64,000 bases of DNA from Cronobacter dublinensis subsp. dublinensis LMG 23823 (GTDB lineage: Bacteria; Pseudomonadota; Gammaproteobacteria; Enterobacterales; Enterobacteriaceae). How positions within the stretch are numbered: position 1 is the stretch's first letter; each line of letters starts with the position of its first letter. The stretch lies in assembly GCF_001277235.1 (NCBI RefSeq), contig NZ_CP012266.1, positions 1,922,001 through 1,986,000 of the forward strand. Reading direction: 5' to 3'. Shown here piece after piece: positions 15,477 through 24,994 of the stretch. The notes beneath the pieces are model-generated. The model did no database searches and was not told the DNA's origin. It saw nothing but the letters and a program-made list of their open reading frames with translations. The translations under genes were made by a program, and so were the position numbers.

Positions 15477-17723
15477 ATGAATCTGAACGGCACGATTTTA
15501 CGCATCCAGGGCCGGGTGCAGGGGGTAGGATTTCGCCCCTTCGTCTGGCAACTGGCGCAGCGGTTACAACTCGCGGGCGACGTCTGCAACGACGGCGCTG
15601 GTGTGGAGGTGCGCCTCACCGGCGGCGAAGGGGCGTTTATCGCCGCGCTCTGGCAGCACTGTCCGCCGCTTGCGCGTATCGACAGCGTCAGCGCCGCGCC
15701 GTTTCGCTGGCCGCAACGGCCAGAGGCGTTTTCCATACGGGAAAGCGGCGGCGGGGCGATGCGTACGCAGATAACCCCGGACGCCGCCACCTGTCCGCAA
15801 TGCCTGCGCGAACTCAACGACCCGACTGACCCCCGCTGGCGTTACCCGTTTATCAACTGTACCCACTGCGGCCCGCGCTTCACGATTATTCGCGCGATGC
15901 CCTACGACCGGCCCAACACCGCGATGGCGGGCTTCCCGCTCTGCGCGCGCTGTAGCGCGCAATACCGCGACCCGGCCGACCGGCGCTTTCACGCGCAGCC
16001 CGTGGCGTGCCCGGACTGCGGCCCGCAGCTGCGCTGGGTTAGCGGCGGGCGACATGCCGAAAAAGAGGCGGCCCTCCAGGCTGCCACCACCGCGCTAAAG
16101 GCCGGGCAGATTGTCGCCATCAAAGGCCTCGGCGGGTTTCATCTCGCCTGCGACGCACAAAACCCGCAGGCCGTGGCGCGCCTGCGCACGCGCAAACAGC
16201 GCCCGGCCAAACCGCTGGCGGTGATGCTGCCGGTGGACACCCGTCTTGATGACGATATTCGCGCGCGGCTCGCCACGCCCGCCGCGCCGATTGTGCTGGT
16301 GGATAACGCCTGTCTGCCGCCGCTGTGCGATCTTATCGCGCCGGGGCTCAATGAGACCGGCGTCATGCTGCCCGCGAACCCGCTGCAATACCTGCTGATG
16401 CAGGGCGTCGAATGCCCGCTGGTGATGACCTCCGGCAACCGCAGCGGCGAGCCGCCCGCGCTCACCAACGCCCAGGCGCTGTCGCAGCTGGGCGAAATTG
16501 CCGACGGCTTTTTGCTGCACGATCGCGACATTTTGCAGCGGATGGATGATTCGGTGATGCGCCAGAGCGGCGAGATGCTGCGCCGGGCGCGCGGTTTTGT
16601 CCCGGATGCCCTCCCGCTGCCGCCCGGCGTTGCGCCGGTGCCCGCCACGCTCTGCCTGGGCGCAGACCTGAAAAATACGTTTTGCCTCGCGCGCGGCAGC
16701 GAGGCGGTGCTGAGCCAGCATCTGGGCGATCTTGGCGACACGCAGACTGAAGCGCAGTGGCGACAGGCGCTGGCGCTGTTTCGCGAGATTTACGATGTTC
16801 ACCCGCAGCAGATCGTAGTGGACGCGCACCCCGGCTACCGCACGACCGCGCTCGGCGAAACGATGGGCCTGCCGGTGCTCCACGTGCTGCATCACCACGC
16901 GCATATCGCCGCGTGCCTCGCCGAGCACCGCTGGCCTTGCGACGCCGGGCCGGTGGTTGCGCTGGCGCTCGACGGCATCGGCATGGGCGAGCAGGGCACG
17001 CTGTGGGGCGGCGAGTGTCTGCTGGTGGATTACCGGCGCTGCGAGCGGCTGGGCGGGCTGCCTGCCGTGGCGCTGCCGGGCGGCGACCTGGCGGCGCGCC
17101 AGCCGTGGCGAAACTGGCTGGCGCAGTGGCAGGCGTTCGTGCCCGACTGGCAGACGCTTCCTGAGGCCGCAGGGCTTCTTGATAAGCCCTGGCAGCCGCT
17201 GGTTCGTGCGGTGGCGCGGGGCATTAATGCGCCGCAGGCGTCCTCCGCGGGCCGCCTTTTCGACGCGGTCGCCGCCATGCTCGGCGTGGCGCCTCGCGCG
17301 CAAAGCTACGAAGGCGAGGCGGCGTGTCGTCTGGAGGCGCTGGCGCGCCGTCATGGCGCGGTCGCGCATAGTGTGACGTTGTCACTTAGCGGCGGCGAGT
17401 TTGATATGCCTGCCTTCTGGGCGAGCCTGCTGGCGTTCGACGCCCCCTCAGGCGCGCGCGCCTGGGCGTTTCATGATGCGCTCGCCGGTGGGCTGGCCGC
17501 ACTCGCGCGTCTGCATGCGAACGCGCACGGCATCACGACAATCGCCTGCGGCGGTGGGGTGCTGCATAACGCGCTGCTGCGCGAGCGTCTGGCGTTTTAC
17601 CTTCACGATTTCCGGCTGCTGCTGCCACAGACGTTGCCCGCGGGCGATGGCGCGGTGGCGTTCGGCCAGGCGGCGATCGCCGCCGCCACGTTTTCTTCAC
17701 TTACAGGAATGTTGTCATGCTGA
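15477..17723 (+). CDS. hypF: HypF, carbamoyltransferase for hydrogenase maturation
   Basis: 748 residues (E. coli 750). HypF converts carbamoyl phosphate to carbamoyl-AMP and passes the carbamoyl group to HypE. Domains in order: acylphosphatase ([15 protein letters not shown] near residue 11), two zinc-finger CxxC-x18-CxxC units (about 108-180), a YrdC-like domain (about 200-375) and a Kae1-like domain with HHHAHIAA near 475. The start lies 42 nt after the fdhF paralogue and the stop overlaps the permease start, consistent with the hydN operon. Confidence 0.97.
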   Translation: MNLNGTILRIQGRVQGVGFRPFVWQLAQRLQLAGDVCNDGAGVEVRLTGGEGAFIAALWQHCPPLARIDSVSAAPFRWPQRPEAFSIRESGGGAMRTQITPDAATCPQCLRELNDPTDPRWRYPFINCTHCGPRFTIIRAMPYDRPNTAMAGFPLCARCSAQYRDPADRRFHAQPVACPDCGPQLRWVSGGRHAEKEAALQAATTALKAGQIVAIKGLGGFHLACDAQNPQAVARLRTRKQRPAKPLAVMLPVDTRLDDDIRARLATPAAPIVLVDNACLPPLCDLIAPGLNETGVMLPANPLQYLLMQGVECPLVMTSGNRSGEPPALTNAQALSQLGEIADGFLLHDRDILQRMDDSVMRQSGEMLRRARGFVPDALPLPPGVAPVPATLCLGADLKNTFCLARGSEAVLSQHLGDLGDTQTEAQWRQALALFREIYDVHPQQIVVDAHPGYRTTALGETMGLPVLHVLHHHAHIAACLAEHRWPCDAGPVVALALDGIGMGEQGTLWGGECLLVDYRRCERLGGLPAVALPGGDLAARQPWRNWLAQWQAFVPDWQTLPEAAGLLDKPWQPLVRAVARGINAPQASSAGRLFDAVAAMLGVAPRAQSYEGEAACRLEALARRHGAVAHSVTLSLSGGEFDMPAFWASLLAFDAPSGARAWAFHDALAGGLAALARLHANAHGITTIACGGGVLHNALLRERLAFYLHDFRLLLPQTLPAGDGAVAFGQAAIAAATFSSLTGMLSC

Positions 17724-18739
17724 CTCAACTGCTTCGTCTTCCCGCGCGCGCGCTGGCTCTGGTGGCCGCGCTCGGCCTCGCTAACCTGGCCGCCTGGATC
17801 TGGGCGTTTTTCGCCTTCCATCAGAGCCCCGCGCTGATGGCCGCGAGCCTGCTCGCCTGGGGCTACGGCCTGCGCCACGCGGTTGACGCCGATCATATCG
17901 CCGCCATTGATACCGTCACGCGCAAAATGATGCAGCAGGGCAAACGCCCGTTCGGCGTCGGCGCGTGGTTTTCGCTCGGCCACTCCAGCATCGTGGTGCT
18001 GGCGTCCATCGCCATTGCTGCCACGGCGGCGGCCATAAAAGACGATATGGCCTGGTTTCACGAGGTGGGCGGCGTTATCGGCACCACCGTCTCGGCGGTG
18101 TTTTTGCTGGCGATGGCGCTGGTGAATCTGGTCATCCTGCGCGGCATCTGGCAGAGCTTCAGCAGGCTGAAACGCGGCGAGCCGCTCAGCGAAAACGCCG
18201 ACGCGCTCGCGGCGGGCGGCCCGATGAGCTGGCTGTTTCGCGCCACCTTCCGCCTGGTGAGCAAAAGCTGGCATATGTACCTGGTCGGCTTTCTGTTCGG
18301 TCTCGGGTTTGATACCGCCACAGAAATTGGCGTGCTCGGGATCTCGGCGGCGGGCGCGTCAAACGGCATGTCGGTCTGGTCGATTCTGGTCTTCCCGGCG
18401 CTGTTTACCAGCGGGATGGCGCTTATCGACACCCTCGACAATATGGTGATGGTCGGCGCTTACGGCTGGGCTTTCAGCAAGCCGCAGCGCAAGCTCTACT
18501 ACAACATGACTATCACGGGCACCTCCGTCGTGGTGGCGCTGGTGATTGGCGGTCTTGAGGCGCTGGGGCTGCTGATGGATAAATTCGGCCTCACCGGTGG
18601 CATCTGGGAGCTGGTGGCGGGCGTGAATGACAATCTCGGCAACGCCGGGTTCATCGTGGTCGGCCTGTTTATCGCCTGCTGGGCGCTCTCTTTGCTGAAC
18701 TATCGCCTTAAAGGCTACGACGCGCTGCCCGCGCGCTAA
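17717..18739 (+). CDS. NiCoT-family nickel/cobalt permease
   Basis: 340 residues with about eight hydrophobic helices. The family signature [13 protein letters not shown] (HX4DH) is near residue 54, with further conserved [12 protein letters not shown] near 85 and [11 protein letters not shown] near 196. This is a secondary nickel (cobalt) importer of the NixA/HoxN/HupN type. It overlaps hypF by 7 nt and so is in the hydN-fdhF-hypF transcription unit; nickel supply for HycE is the obvious role. E. coli K-12 lacks this gene and uses NikABCDE instead. Confidence 0.93.
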   Translation: MLTQLLRLPARALALVAALGLANLAAWIWAFFAFHQSPALMAASLLAWGYGLRHAVDADHIAAIDTVTRKMMQQGKRPFGVGAWFSLGHSSIVVLASIAIAATAAAIKDDMAWFHEVGGVIGTTVSAVFLLAMALVNLVILRGIWQSFSRLKRGEPLSENADALAAGGPMSWLFRATFRLVSKSWHMYLVGFLFGLGFDTATEIGVLGISAAGASNGMSVWSILVFPALFTSGMALIDTLDNMVMVGAYGWAFSKPQRKLYYNMTITGTSVVVALVIGGLEALGLLMDKFGLTGGIWELVAGVNDNLGNAGFIVVGLFIACWALSLLNYRLKGYDALPAR

Positions 18740-18745
18740 GCCGTA

Positions 18746-18784
18746 CCGCGCCTTTCGTCACGTCACTTCTGACGAAAGGCGCGG
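18746..18784. promoter_or_regulatory. 15-bp perfect inverted repeat upstream of fdhF (candidate FhlA site)
   Basis: The 15-bp arms at 18746-18760 and 18770-18784 are perfectly complementary, with a 9-nt loop and TTTCGTCA / TGACGAAA next to the centre. The centre lies about 110 bp before the predicted fdhF transcription start, where E. coli fdhF has its FhlA activating sequence. There is no U-tract, so a terminator role for the permease operon is less likely, though the stem could do both. Confidence 0.65.
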
Positions 18785-18847
18785 CTCTCGACACCCGCAC
18801 AACTCCCCGTCATAAAAAATTCCCTTATCCGGCAGTGGGTTAACGGC

Positions 18848-18863
18848 TGGCACGGTTTCTGCA
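18848..18863 (+). promoter_or_regulatory. Sigma-54 promoter of fdhF
   Basis: TGGCACGGTTTCTGCA matches TGGCAC-N5-TTGCA at 10 of 11 consensus bases, 44 bp upstream of the fdhF ATG. This is the expected formate/FhlA-controlled promoter. Confidence 0.92.
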
Positions 18864-18906
18864 TTATATGCGCCACTATCTACGCAGTTAACCGGGAGCA
18901 AGACCG

Positions 18907-21054
18907 ATGAAGAAAGTCGTCACGGTATGCCCCTATTGCGCGTCGGGTTGCAAAATCAACCTGATCGTCGATAACGGCAAAGTCGTTAAGGCGGAAGCGG
19001 CAATGGGCAAAACCAATCAGGGGGACTTATGCCTGAAGGGCTATTACGGCTGGGATTTTATCAATGATACCCAGATCCTCACGCCGCGGCTGAAAACGCC
19101 GATGATCCGCCGCGAGCGGGGCGGCAGGCTGGAGGCGGTGTCGTGGGACGAGGCGCTCGATTATGTGGCGCAGCGGCTTGGCGATATCAAAGCGAACTAT
19201 GGCCCGGACGCGATCATGACGACAGGCTCGTCACGCGGCACCGGTAATGAAACCAACTACGTGATGCAAAAATTTGCCCGCGCGGTGATCGGCACCAATA
19301 ACGTCGATTGCTGCGCGCGCGTCTGACACGGCCCCTCGGTTGCAGGTCTGCACCAGTCGGTCGGTAACGGCGCCATGAGCAACTCCATCACTGGCATTGA
19401 AAATACCGATTTAGTGTTTGTCTTCGGATATAACCCCGCGGATTCACATCCGATCGTCGCCAATCGCGTGATTAAAGCGAAGAAAAACGGCGCGAAAATT
19501 ATCGTCTGCGATCCGCGTAAAATCGAAACCGCGCGCATTGCGGATATGCATCTGGCGCTGAAAAACGGCTCCAATATCGCGCTCCTGAACGCGATGGGCC
19601 ACGTCATTATCGAAGAAGATCTCTGGGACCACGCCTTTGTCAGCGCCCGTACCGAAGGTTTTGAGGAGTATCGCAAGATAGTCGAAGGCTATACGCCGGA
19701 GTCGGTAGAAGCGATAACCGGCGTCAGCGCGGCGCAGATCCGTGAAGCCGCCCGGCTTTACGCCCAGGCAAAAAGCGCGGCGATCCTCTGGGGGATGGGC
19801 GTTACGCAGTTTTACCAGGGCGTCGAGACGGTGCGGTCGCTCACAAGCCTGGCGCTGCTCACCGGCAACCTCGGCAAACCGAGCGCGGGCGTCAACCCGG
19901 TGCGCGGGCAGAACAACGTGCAGGGCGCGTGCGATATGGGCGCGCTGCCGGATACGTACCCAGGCTATCAGTATGTGAACAACCCGGCGCACCGCGAGAA
20001 ATTCGCCCGCGCCTGGGGCGTAGAATCGCTGCCTGCGCATACCGGCTATCGCATCAGCGAGCTGCCGCACCGCGTGGGGCATGGCGAAGTGCGCGCGGCG
20101 TACATTATGGGCGAAGATCCGTTGCAGACCGACGCCGAGCTGTCGGCGGTGCGTCAGGCGTTTGCGAGCCTGGACCTGGTTATCGTGCAGGATATCTTTA
20201 TGACCAAAACCGCGGCGGCGGCGGATGTGATTTTACCGTCCACCTCGTGGGGCGAGCATGAAGGGGTCTATACGGCGGCGGATCGCGGCTTTCAGCGCTT
20301 CTTTAAAGCGGTGGAGCCGAAGTGGGATTTGAAAACCGACTGGCAAATAATCAGCGCCATTGCCACCCGCATGGGATATCCGATGCATTACGACAATACG
20401 CAGCAGATCTGGGACGAGCTGCGCGCGCTGTGCCCGGATTTCTACGGTGCGACCTACGAGAAAATGGGTGAGCTCGGCTACATTCAGTGGCCGTGTCGTG
20501 ATGAATCGGACGCCGATCAGGGCACCGATTATCTGTTTGAGAAGGAATTTTCCACGCCGAACGGCCTCGGACAGTTCTTCACCTGCAACTGGGCACCGCC
20601 GCTCGACCGGGTGAACGACGACTACCCGCTGGTGCTCTCTACCGTGCGCGAAGTGGGGCACTACTCGTGCCGCTCAATGACCGGCAACTGCGCCGCGCTC
20701 GCCGCGCTCGCCGACGAACCGGGCTACGCGCAAATCAACAGCGCCGACGCCAGACGGCTCGGCATTGAAGACGAGGCGCTGGTCTGGGTGGTGTCGCGCA
20801 AAGGTAAAGTCATTACCCGCGCGCAGGTCAGCGACAGGCCGAACCAGGGCGCGGTCTACATGACCTACCAGTGGTGGATTGGCGCCTGTAACGAGCTGGT
20901 GGCGGAAAACTTAAGCCCCATCACCAAAACGCCGGAGTACAAATACTGCGCCGTGCGCGTCGAGCCGATTCGCGAACAGCGGGCCGCCGAGCAGTATGTG
21001 ATTGACGAGTACAATGCGCTGAAAGCCCGGCTGCGGGAATCCGCGCGAGGATAA
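18907..21054 (+). CDS. fdhF: FdhF, selenocysteine formate dehydrogenase H
   Basis: A single 715-residue protein read through the in-frame TGA at 19324-19326, which is codon 140 and encodes selenocysteine. The reading frame 18907-19323 continues without shift at 19327-21054. Residues on both sides (NVDCCARV and HGPSVAGLHQ) are identical to E. coli FdhF, and the RNA after the TGA matches the E. coli SECIS hairpin. [4Fe-4S] ligands are Cys8, 11, 15 and 42; Mo-bis-MGD domains follow. It oxidises formate for FHL. It is transcribed alone from its own sigma-54 promoter and ends at a strong terminator. It must not be annotated as two pieces or as a pseudogene. Confidence 0.97.
19324..19363 (+). promoter_or_regulatory. 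SECIS element for selenocysteine insertion in fdhF
   Basis: Starting at the TGA codon, the RNA can fold as in E. coli fdhF. The apical hairpin GGTTGCAGGTCTGCACC (19338-19354), with GGTC in the loop region and the bulged T, is the part bound by SelB. Within the coding sequence it keeps the FdhF amino-acid sequence. Confidence 0.93.
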
Positions 21055-21079
21055 ACGCGTCAACCGCACCGCGATCCCA

Positions 21080-21103
21080 ATCCCCCGCAAGGGGGATTTT
21101 TTT
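21080..21103 (+). terminator. Rho-independent terminator of fdhF
   Basis: ATCCCCC-GCAA-GGGGGAT forms a 7-bp GC stem with a tetraloop and a seven-T tract. It lies between fdhF and the convergent LysR gene and closes the FHL island. Confidence 0.93.
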
Positions 21104-21112
21104 GCGCGTTAT

Positions 21113-22030
21113 TCAGCCCTGCGGCATCAGCGCGCGGCATTCGGCGAGCACAAACTGTCGCAGCCAGCGGTGCGCCGGGTCGGCCTCTGAGCGCGGATGC
21201 CACATCTGCGATACCGTGATAGGGCGGGTCGGCACCGGCAGGTCAAACCACGCGATGCCGGGTGCGGGCGGCAGGTTTATCAGAAACGACGCGGGCACCA
21301 GCGCCACCAGGTCACTTGCGCGCGCGACCGCCAGCGCCGCCGGAAACCCCGACACCACGGCGGCGACGGTGCGCGCAAGGCCGAGCGTCGCAAGGCCTTC
21401 ATCCACCGGCCCGGTGAGCAGCCCGCGCCGCGAGGCCACCACGTGCGGCCAGGCGACATAGTCCTGCGCCGTCACGTCCGGGCGCGCGGCCAGCGGATGC
21501 GCCTCCCTCACCACGCCTACAAAACGGTCCTGGAACAGCCGTTGCAGCCGGATTTCCGGCCCCATCTCGCCCGGCACGCCGATTTCCAGATCCGCGTCGC
21601 CTTCGCGTAGTGGCCGGTCTGTTTTGGCCGGCTTCGGCGCGAAACGCAGACGCACGCCGGGCGCGATACGCGCGGCGCTGACGATAAGATGCGGGCCGAA
21701 CGCCTCCACAAAGCCGTCATTGGCGCGAAGCGTAAAGGTCTGCTGGTGGCTGGCGATAGCAAACGCCTGCGGCGCGGGGCGCAGCACGGCGCGGGCTTCG
21801 AACACCGCGCTCTGCGTGCGCTCACGGATGGCCTGCGCGTAAGGGGTGAGCACCATCTGGCGTCCGGCGCGCACCAGCAGCGCGTCGCCGGTGGCGTCGC
21901 GCAGGCGGCCCAGCGTGCGACTCATCGCCGAGGCGCTTAAGCCGAGCCGCCGCGCGGCCACCGCCACGCTTTTCTCGGTAAGCAATACATCCAGCGCGAA
22001 CAGCAGGTTGAGATCCGGTTCATTCATCAT
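21113..22030 (-). CDS. LysR-family transcriptional regulator
   Basis: 305 residues. The N-terminal winged helix-turn-helix is clear (SVAVAARRLGLSASAMSRTL near residues 21-40, then LVRAGRQMVLTPYA), followed by a periplasmic-binding-like effector domain. It is divergent from the MFS transporter at 22153 with a gap of about 120 bp, the usual LysR arrangement with a self-regulated target. No ligand can be inferred. CGGAGGGA precedes the ATG pair at good spacing. Confidence 0.9.
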   Translation of the reverse strand: MMNEPDLNLLFALDVLLTEKSVAVAARRLGLSASAMSRTLGRLRDATGDALLVRAGRQMVLTPYAQAIRERTQSAVFEARAVLRPAPQAFAIASHQQTFTLRANDGFVEAFGPHLIVSAARIAPGVRLRFAPKPAKTDRPLREGDADLEIGVPGEMGPEIRLQRLFQDRFVGVVREAHPLAARPDVTAQDYVAWPHVVASRRGLLTGPVDEGLATLGLARTVAAVVSGFPAALAVARASDLVALVPASFLINLPPAPGIAWFDLPVPTRPITVSQMWHPRSEADPAHRWLRQFVLAECRALMPQG

Positions 22031-22152
22031 TCCCTCCGGGCGCCTTATCAGATATGGCGTTTCATGCAGGTTTACAGTGCAATCGTTGCGTCTTCCGCCA
22101 TGTATCGCCTGGAAGTAGAGTTAACGCAAGCATGAATGACGCTGAGGTGATA

Positions 22153-23535
22153 ATGACGCTTTTTTCGAGCCTGCCCGGCGATGAAGGGCTGCCGGGGCGC
22201 GAGCGCGCGCTGGCGATGACGGCGGTGATGACCAGCACGACGATGGCCGTGTTTGACGGCGCGATGGTGAATATCGCGCTGCCGGATATCGCGCGTGAAT
22301 TACAGGTGAGCGCGGCGGACGCCGTGTGGGTGGCGAACGGTTATCTGCTCGCGGCGGCCATGACGCTCGCGATTTTCGCAGCGCTGGCGGGAAGGCTTGG
22401 CTTTCGTACGCTGTTCGCCGCAGGCGTGGGGCTGTTTACGCTGGCCTCGCTCGGCTGCGCGCTGGCCGATTCGCTCGGGATGCTGGTGGCGATGCGCTTT
22501 TTGCAGGGGATTGGCGGGGCGGCGACGCTCAGCATCGCGCCAGCTATCCTGCGCACTATTTTCCCCAACCGGCTGCTGGGGCGCATTCTTGGAATGAACG
22601 CGCTGCTTATCGCCACCAGCACGGCGGTTGCGCCGGTGCTCGGCGGCGCGCTGCTGGCCTGGCTCGGCTGGCCGTGGCTGTTTGCCATTAATCTCGCGCC
22701 GGGGGCGCTCGCGCTGTGGCTGACGCTTCGCACGCTCCCGCAGGCCCGTCGCCCGGCGCGCGGGCCGTTTGACGTGTCGGGCGCGCTGCTTTCAGCCCTG
22801 ATGCTGGGCGCGGCAGTGATGGCGCCGGACGCCGTCTCGCTGTCCGCCACGCTCGGCTGGGCCGCGCTGGCGGCGCTTTCGGGCGCGGCGCTGGTCTGGC
22901 GTCTTAAGCGTGCGCCGGAGCCGCTTTTGCCGCCGCAGCTTTTCGCCAGCCCCCGCTTTACCCTTGCGGCGCTCACCTCGCTGGCGTCGTTTATCAGTCA
23001 GGGAATGACCTTTGTGGCGCTGCCGTTTCTGTTTCAGAGCGTGTATGGCTACAGCGCGCTGAACGCGGCGCTGCTGTTCACCGCCTGGCCGGTGGGTATT
23101 ATGCTGGTCGCGCCGCATGCCGGACGACTCGCCGATCGCCACGCGCCGTCGCTTATCGCCACCGTCGGGCTCGCGGTCTTTGTGGCGGGGCTCGTGGCGC
23201 TGGCGCTGCTGCCTGCTCACGCGAGCGCATGGGATATCAGCCTGCGCGGCTTACTGTGCGGAACGGGCTTTGGCATTTTTCAGAGCCCCAATAACCGCGA
23301 GATGCTGGCGAACGCCTCGCGCGAGCACAGCGGCTACGCCTCCGGCGTACTGGCGATTATGCGCATGTTCGGGCAGTGCGTGGGGGCGGCGCTGGTGGGG
23401 GTGATTTTCGCCCTCGGCGCGCCCGGCACTGACGCGCTGGCGCAGGCCTCTGGCGTCCGGCTCGCGCTGTGGGTCGCGGCTCTCGCATCGCTGCTGGCGC
23501 TCGGCTTTAGTCTGAGTCGGTTGCGGCGCGGATAG
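22153..23535 (+). CDS. MFS transporter, DHA2-like (multidrug efflux type)
   Basis: 460 residues from the ATG at 22153, chosen for the GAGGTG five bases upstream; an ATG at 22132 would add seven residues. About 14 hydrophobic helices are visible. The first helix carries FDGAMVNIALPDIARELQ, the proton-antiporter motif (usually LD-A-VNVALP) of EmrB/QacA relatives, and GRILGMNALLIA and LGGALLAWLGW follow near residues 145-175. It is an inner-membrane drug/proton antiporter candidate, probably controlled by the divergent LysR gene. The substrate is unknown. Confidence 0.88.
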   Translation: MTLFSSLPGDEGLPGRERALAMTAVMTSTTMAVFDGAMVNIALPDIARELQVSAADAVWVANGYLLAAAMTLAIFAALAGRLGFRTLFAAGVGLFTLASLGCALADSLGMLVAMRFLQGIGGAATLSIAPAILRTIFPNRLLGRILGMNALLIATSTAVAPVLGGALLAWLGWPWLFAINLAPGALALWLTLRTLPQARRPARGPFDVSGALLSALMLGAAVMAPDAVSLSATLGWAALAALSGAALVWRLKRAPEPLLPPQLFASPRFTLAALTSLASFISQGMTFVALPFLFQSVYGYSALNAALLFTAWPVGIMLVAPHAGRLADRHAPSLIATVGLAVFVAGLVALALLPAHASAWDISLRGLLCGTGFGIFQSPNNREMLANASREHSGYASGVLAIMRMFGQCVGAALVGVIFALGAPGTDALAQASGVRLALWVAALASLLALGFSLSRLRRG

Positions 23536-23631
23536 GGCGCAATACCCGCGTGCGGCGGCGGGTTATAAAATCAGGCGCGGCGCTCAGGGCTGTGTTAAGG
23601 TCGTTTTCTAATCACTACTGAGGGCTAACCT

Positions 23632-23850
23632 ATGCCAAAAAACGTCGTTGCCATTCTGCCTGGCGGACAGGTCGAGCATGTTGCTGTTGCCGATGAGTTA
23701 GAAATCATGCGCATTAGCGGTGAGAAGGGGGCCACGCTTGAGTTGCCAATTGAGAGTTATAAGCTTGATGGCGAAACGTATCTGGTAGCGCGGTTTTCGA
23801 GCCTCGTGAGCGCGCAGGAAACCGAAAGCGCTATCCGGCAGTTTTATTAA
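23632..23850 (+). CDS. Small protein of unknown function (72 aa)
   Basis: 72 residues starting MPKNVVAILPGGQVEHVAV with a good ribosome site and codon use like its neighbours. It has no signal peptide or membrane helix and shows alternating beta-like segments. I do not recognise the family. A GC-rich inverted repeat, CGCTACGGGG / CCCC-TGTAGCG, follows the stop, between this gene and the convergent iraP-like gene, without a U-tract. Confidence 0.75.
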   Translation: MPKNVVAILPGGQVEHVAVADELEIMRISGEKGATLELPIESYKLDGETYLVARFSSLVSAQETESAIRQFY

Positions 23851-23895
23851 TTCCTCGCTACGGGGGCTAAGCCCCTGTAGCGGTTTATTACGGTC

Positions 23896-24240
23896 TCAGA
23901 ATTTCTTCTCGCTGGTCAGCGACGATGAGAGTTTACGCAAGGCGTCGACATCCAGTTCCGGTTTCTCTTTATCGAGAAGGCAGGCGACAGAAAGTAGTTC
24001 ATTAAACTGCGCGAGTAATAATTCCGTATCCGATTTTAACGGATTATCTTCCGCATCCAGCGCCGCGTTAATCGCTTTTTTGACCCCTTCAACCATTTCT
24101 TCCATGCCGCCGTTCTTGCCGATGGTCATTAGCATGGCGCTTAACAATAACGCCTGCGCTTCCACCTGAGCCGTCAGAATTTTCGCTTCCGCATCCATTT
24201 TCGAAATTTTGGCAATCATGCTGTAAATCACATTATTCAT
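23896..24240 (-). CDS. iraP: IraP-like anti-adaptor of RssB (sigma-S stabiliser)
   Basis: 114 residues from the ATG at 24240, selected because AAAGGAGGAATCTC is directly upstream; the frame stays open for about 100 codons further but without ribosome site or composition support. The segment AKILTAQVEAQALLLSAML near residues 18-36 and the SDTELLLAQFNELL stretch near 72-85 resemble E. coli IraP (AQVEALEIIVTAML, DDTELLRDYVKKLL). The protein is longer at the C-terminus than the 86-residue E. coli IraP. IraP blocks RssB and so stabilises RpoS, for example under phosphate starvation. The identification is by eye. Confidence 0.65.
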   Translation of the reverse strand: MNNVIYSMIAKISKMDAEAKILTAQVEAQALLLSAMLMTIGKNGGMEEMVEGVKKAINAALDAEDNPLKSDTELLLAQFNELLSVACLLDKEKPELDVDALRKLSSSLTSEKKF

Positions 24241-24556
24241 GAGATTCCTCCTTTGCCCGACCAGCATATCAGTGGCGCAAGCGCGGGCAATATTGTGTAG
24301 TCTTAAATTAGCGCAACGCGCCTGTAAAGGCCTGAGTACGGGTGTTTGTCCACGCACGACAACGCGCGCCCTGGCGGCGTTCAGGCAACAGCATTTATAA
24401 GCAAGGCAGATACAGAGTATATATACGCTAACCCTCCCGGTTGCCGAAACTCGCCGCGCTAAAATCGCGGCTGAAATCGCACAATGAACGAAGGTTGCTT
24501 CGCGAAACGGCGAGGGGCTGCACGGGAATATCGCATTAAGGCGAGGAGAATGCACG
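24241..24556. other. Intergenic region between divergent iraP-like and GFA genes
   Basis: 316 nt holding the divergent promoter region for the iraP-like gene and the GFA-family gene. AT-rich patches near 24390-24425 could hold promoters, but I see no convincing -35/-10 pair or operator. The frame extending upstream of iraP across this region has no protein-like features. Confidence 0.5.
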
Positions 24557-24973
24557 ATGAATAAAATGAATGGCCAGTGTCACTGCGGTGCCGTGAAATT
24601 TACCGTGGAATTAACGGACGGGCTGAATACCGCCCGGCGCTGCAACTGCTCTTATTGCCGGATGCGCGGCGCCATTACGGTGTCGGCGCCGCTAAACGGT
24701 ATTACCGTGCTGGAAGGTAAGGAAAAACTGACGGAGTATCGCTTTAATACCCGCCAGGCGGCGCACTATTTCTGCCAGGTCTGCGGCATTTATACCTTCC
24801 ACCAGCGGCGCTCGAATCCGGATCAGTATGGCGTGAATGTCGCATGCCTCGACGGTATTTCACCTTTTGATTTTCCTGAAATCACCGTGACCGAAGGCAT
24901 CCACCATCCTAATGATGGCGGTGGCGGCGTGGCGGGCTATTTACGTTATACGCCCGCCACGCCGGACGAGTAA
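24557..24973 (+). CDS. GFA / CENP-V domain zinc protein
   Basis: 138 residues of the glutathione-dependent formaldehyde-activating (GFA, Mss4-like) fold. Zinc-ligand cysteines are seen in GQCHCGAVKF near residues 6-15, RCNCSYCRMRG near 33-43 and YFCQVCGIYTFH near 72-83. Despite the name most GFA proteins have unproved function; some act on S-hydroxymethyl-glutathione or other thiol adducts. It is alone between the iraP-like gene and the convergent hydrolase. Substrate cannot be read from the sequence. Confidence 0.9.
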   Translation: MNKMNGQCHCGAVKFTVELTDGLNTARRCNCSYCRMRGAITVSAPLNGITVLEGKEKLTEYRFNTRQAAHYFCQVCGIYTFHQRRSNPDQYGVNVACLDGISPFDFPEITVTEGIHHPNDGGGGVAGYLRYTPATPDE

Positions 24974-24994
24974 CGGCTCAGGCACGACAAGAGT

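Noticed and set aside
16095..17369. 424-codon open frame antisense to hypF
   Set aside because: Shadow of hypF codon bias; Arg/Gln/His-rich translation without family features.
18907..21054. fdhF looks like two genes or a pseudogene split by TGA at 19326
   Set aside because: The TGA is at codon 140 in the Sec context of E. coli FdhF, the frame is unbroken on both sides and the SECIS hairpin is present.
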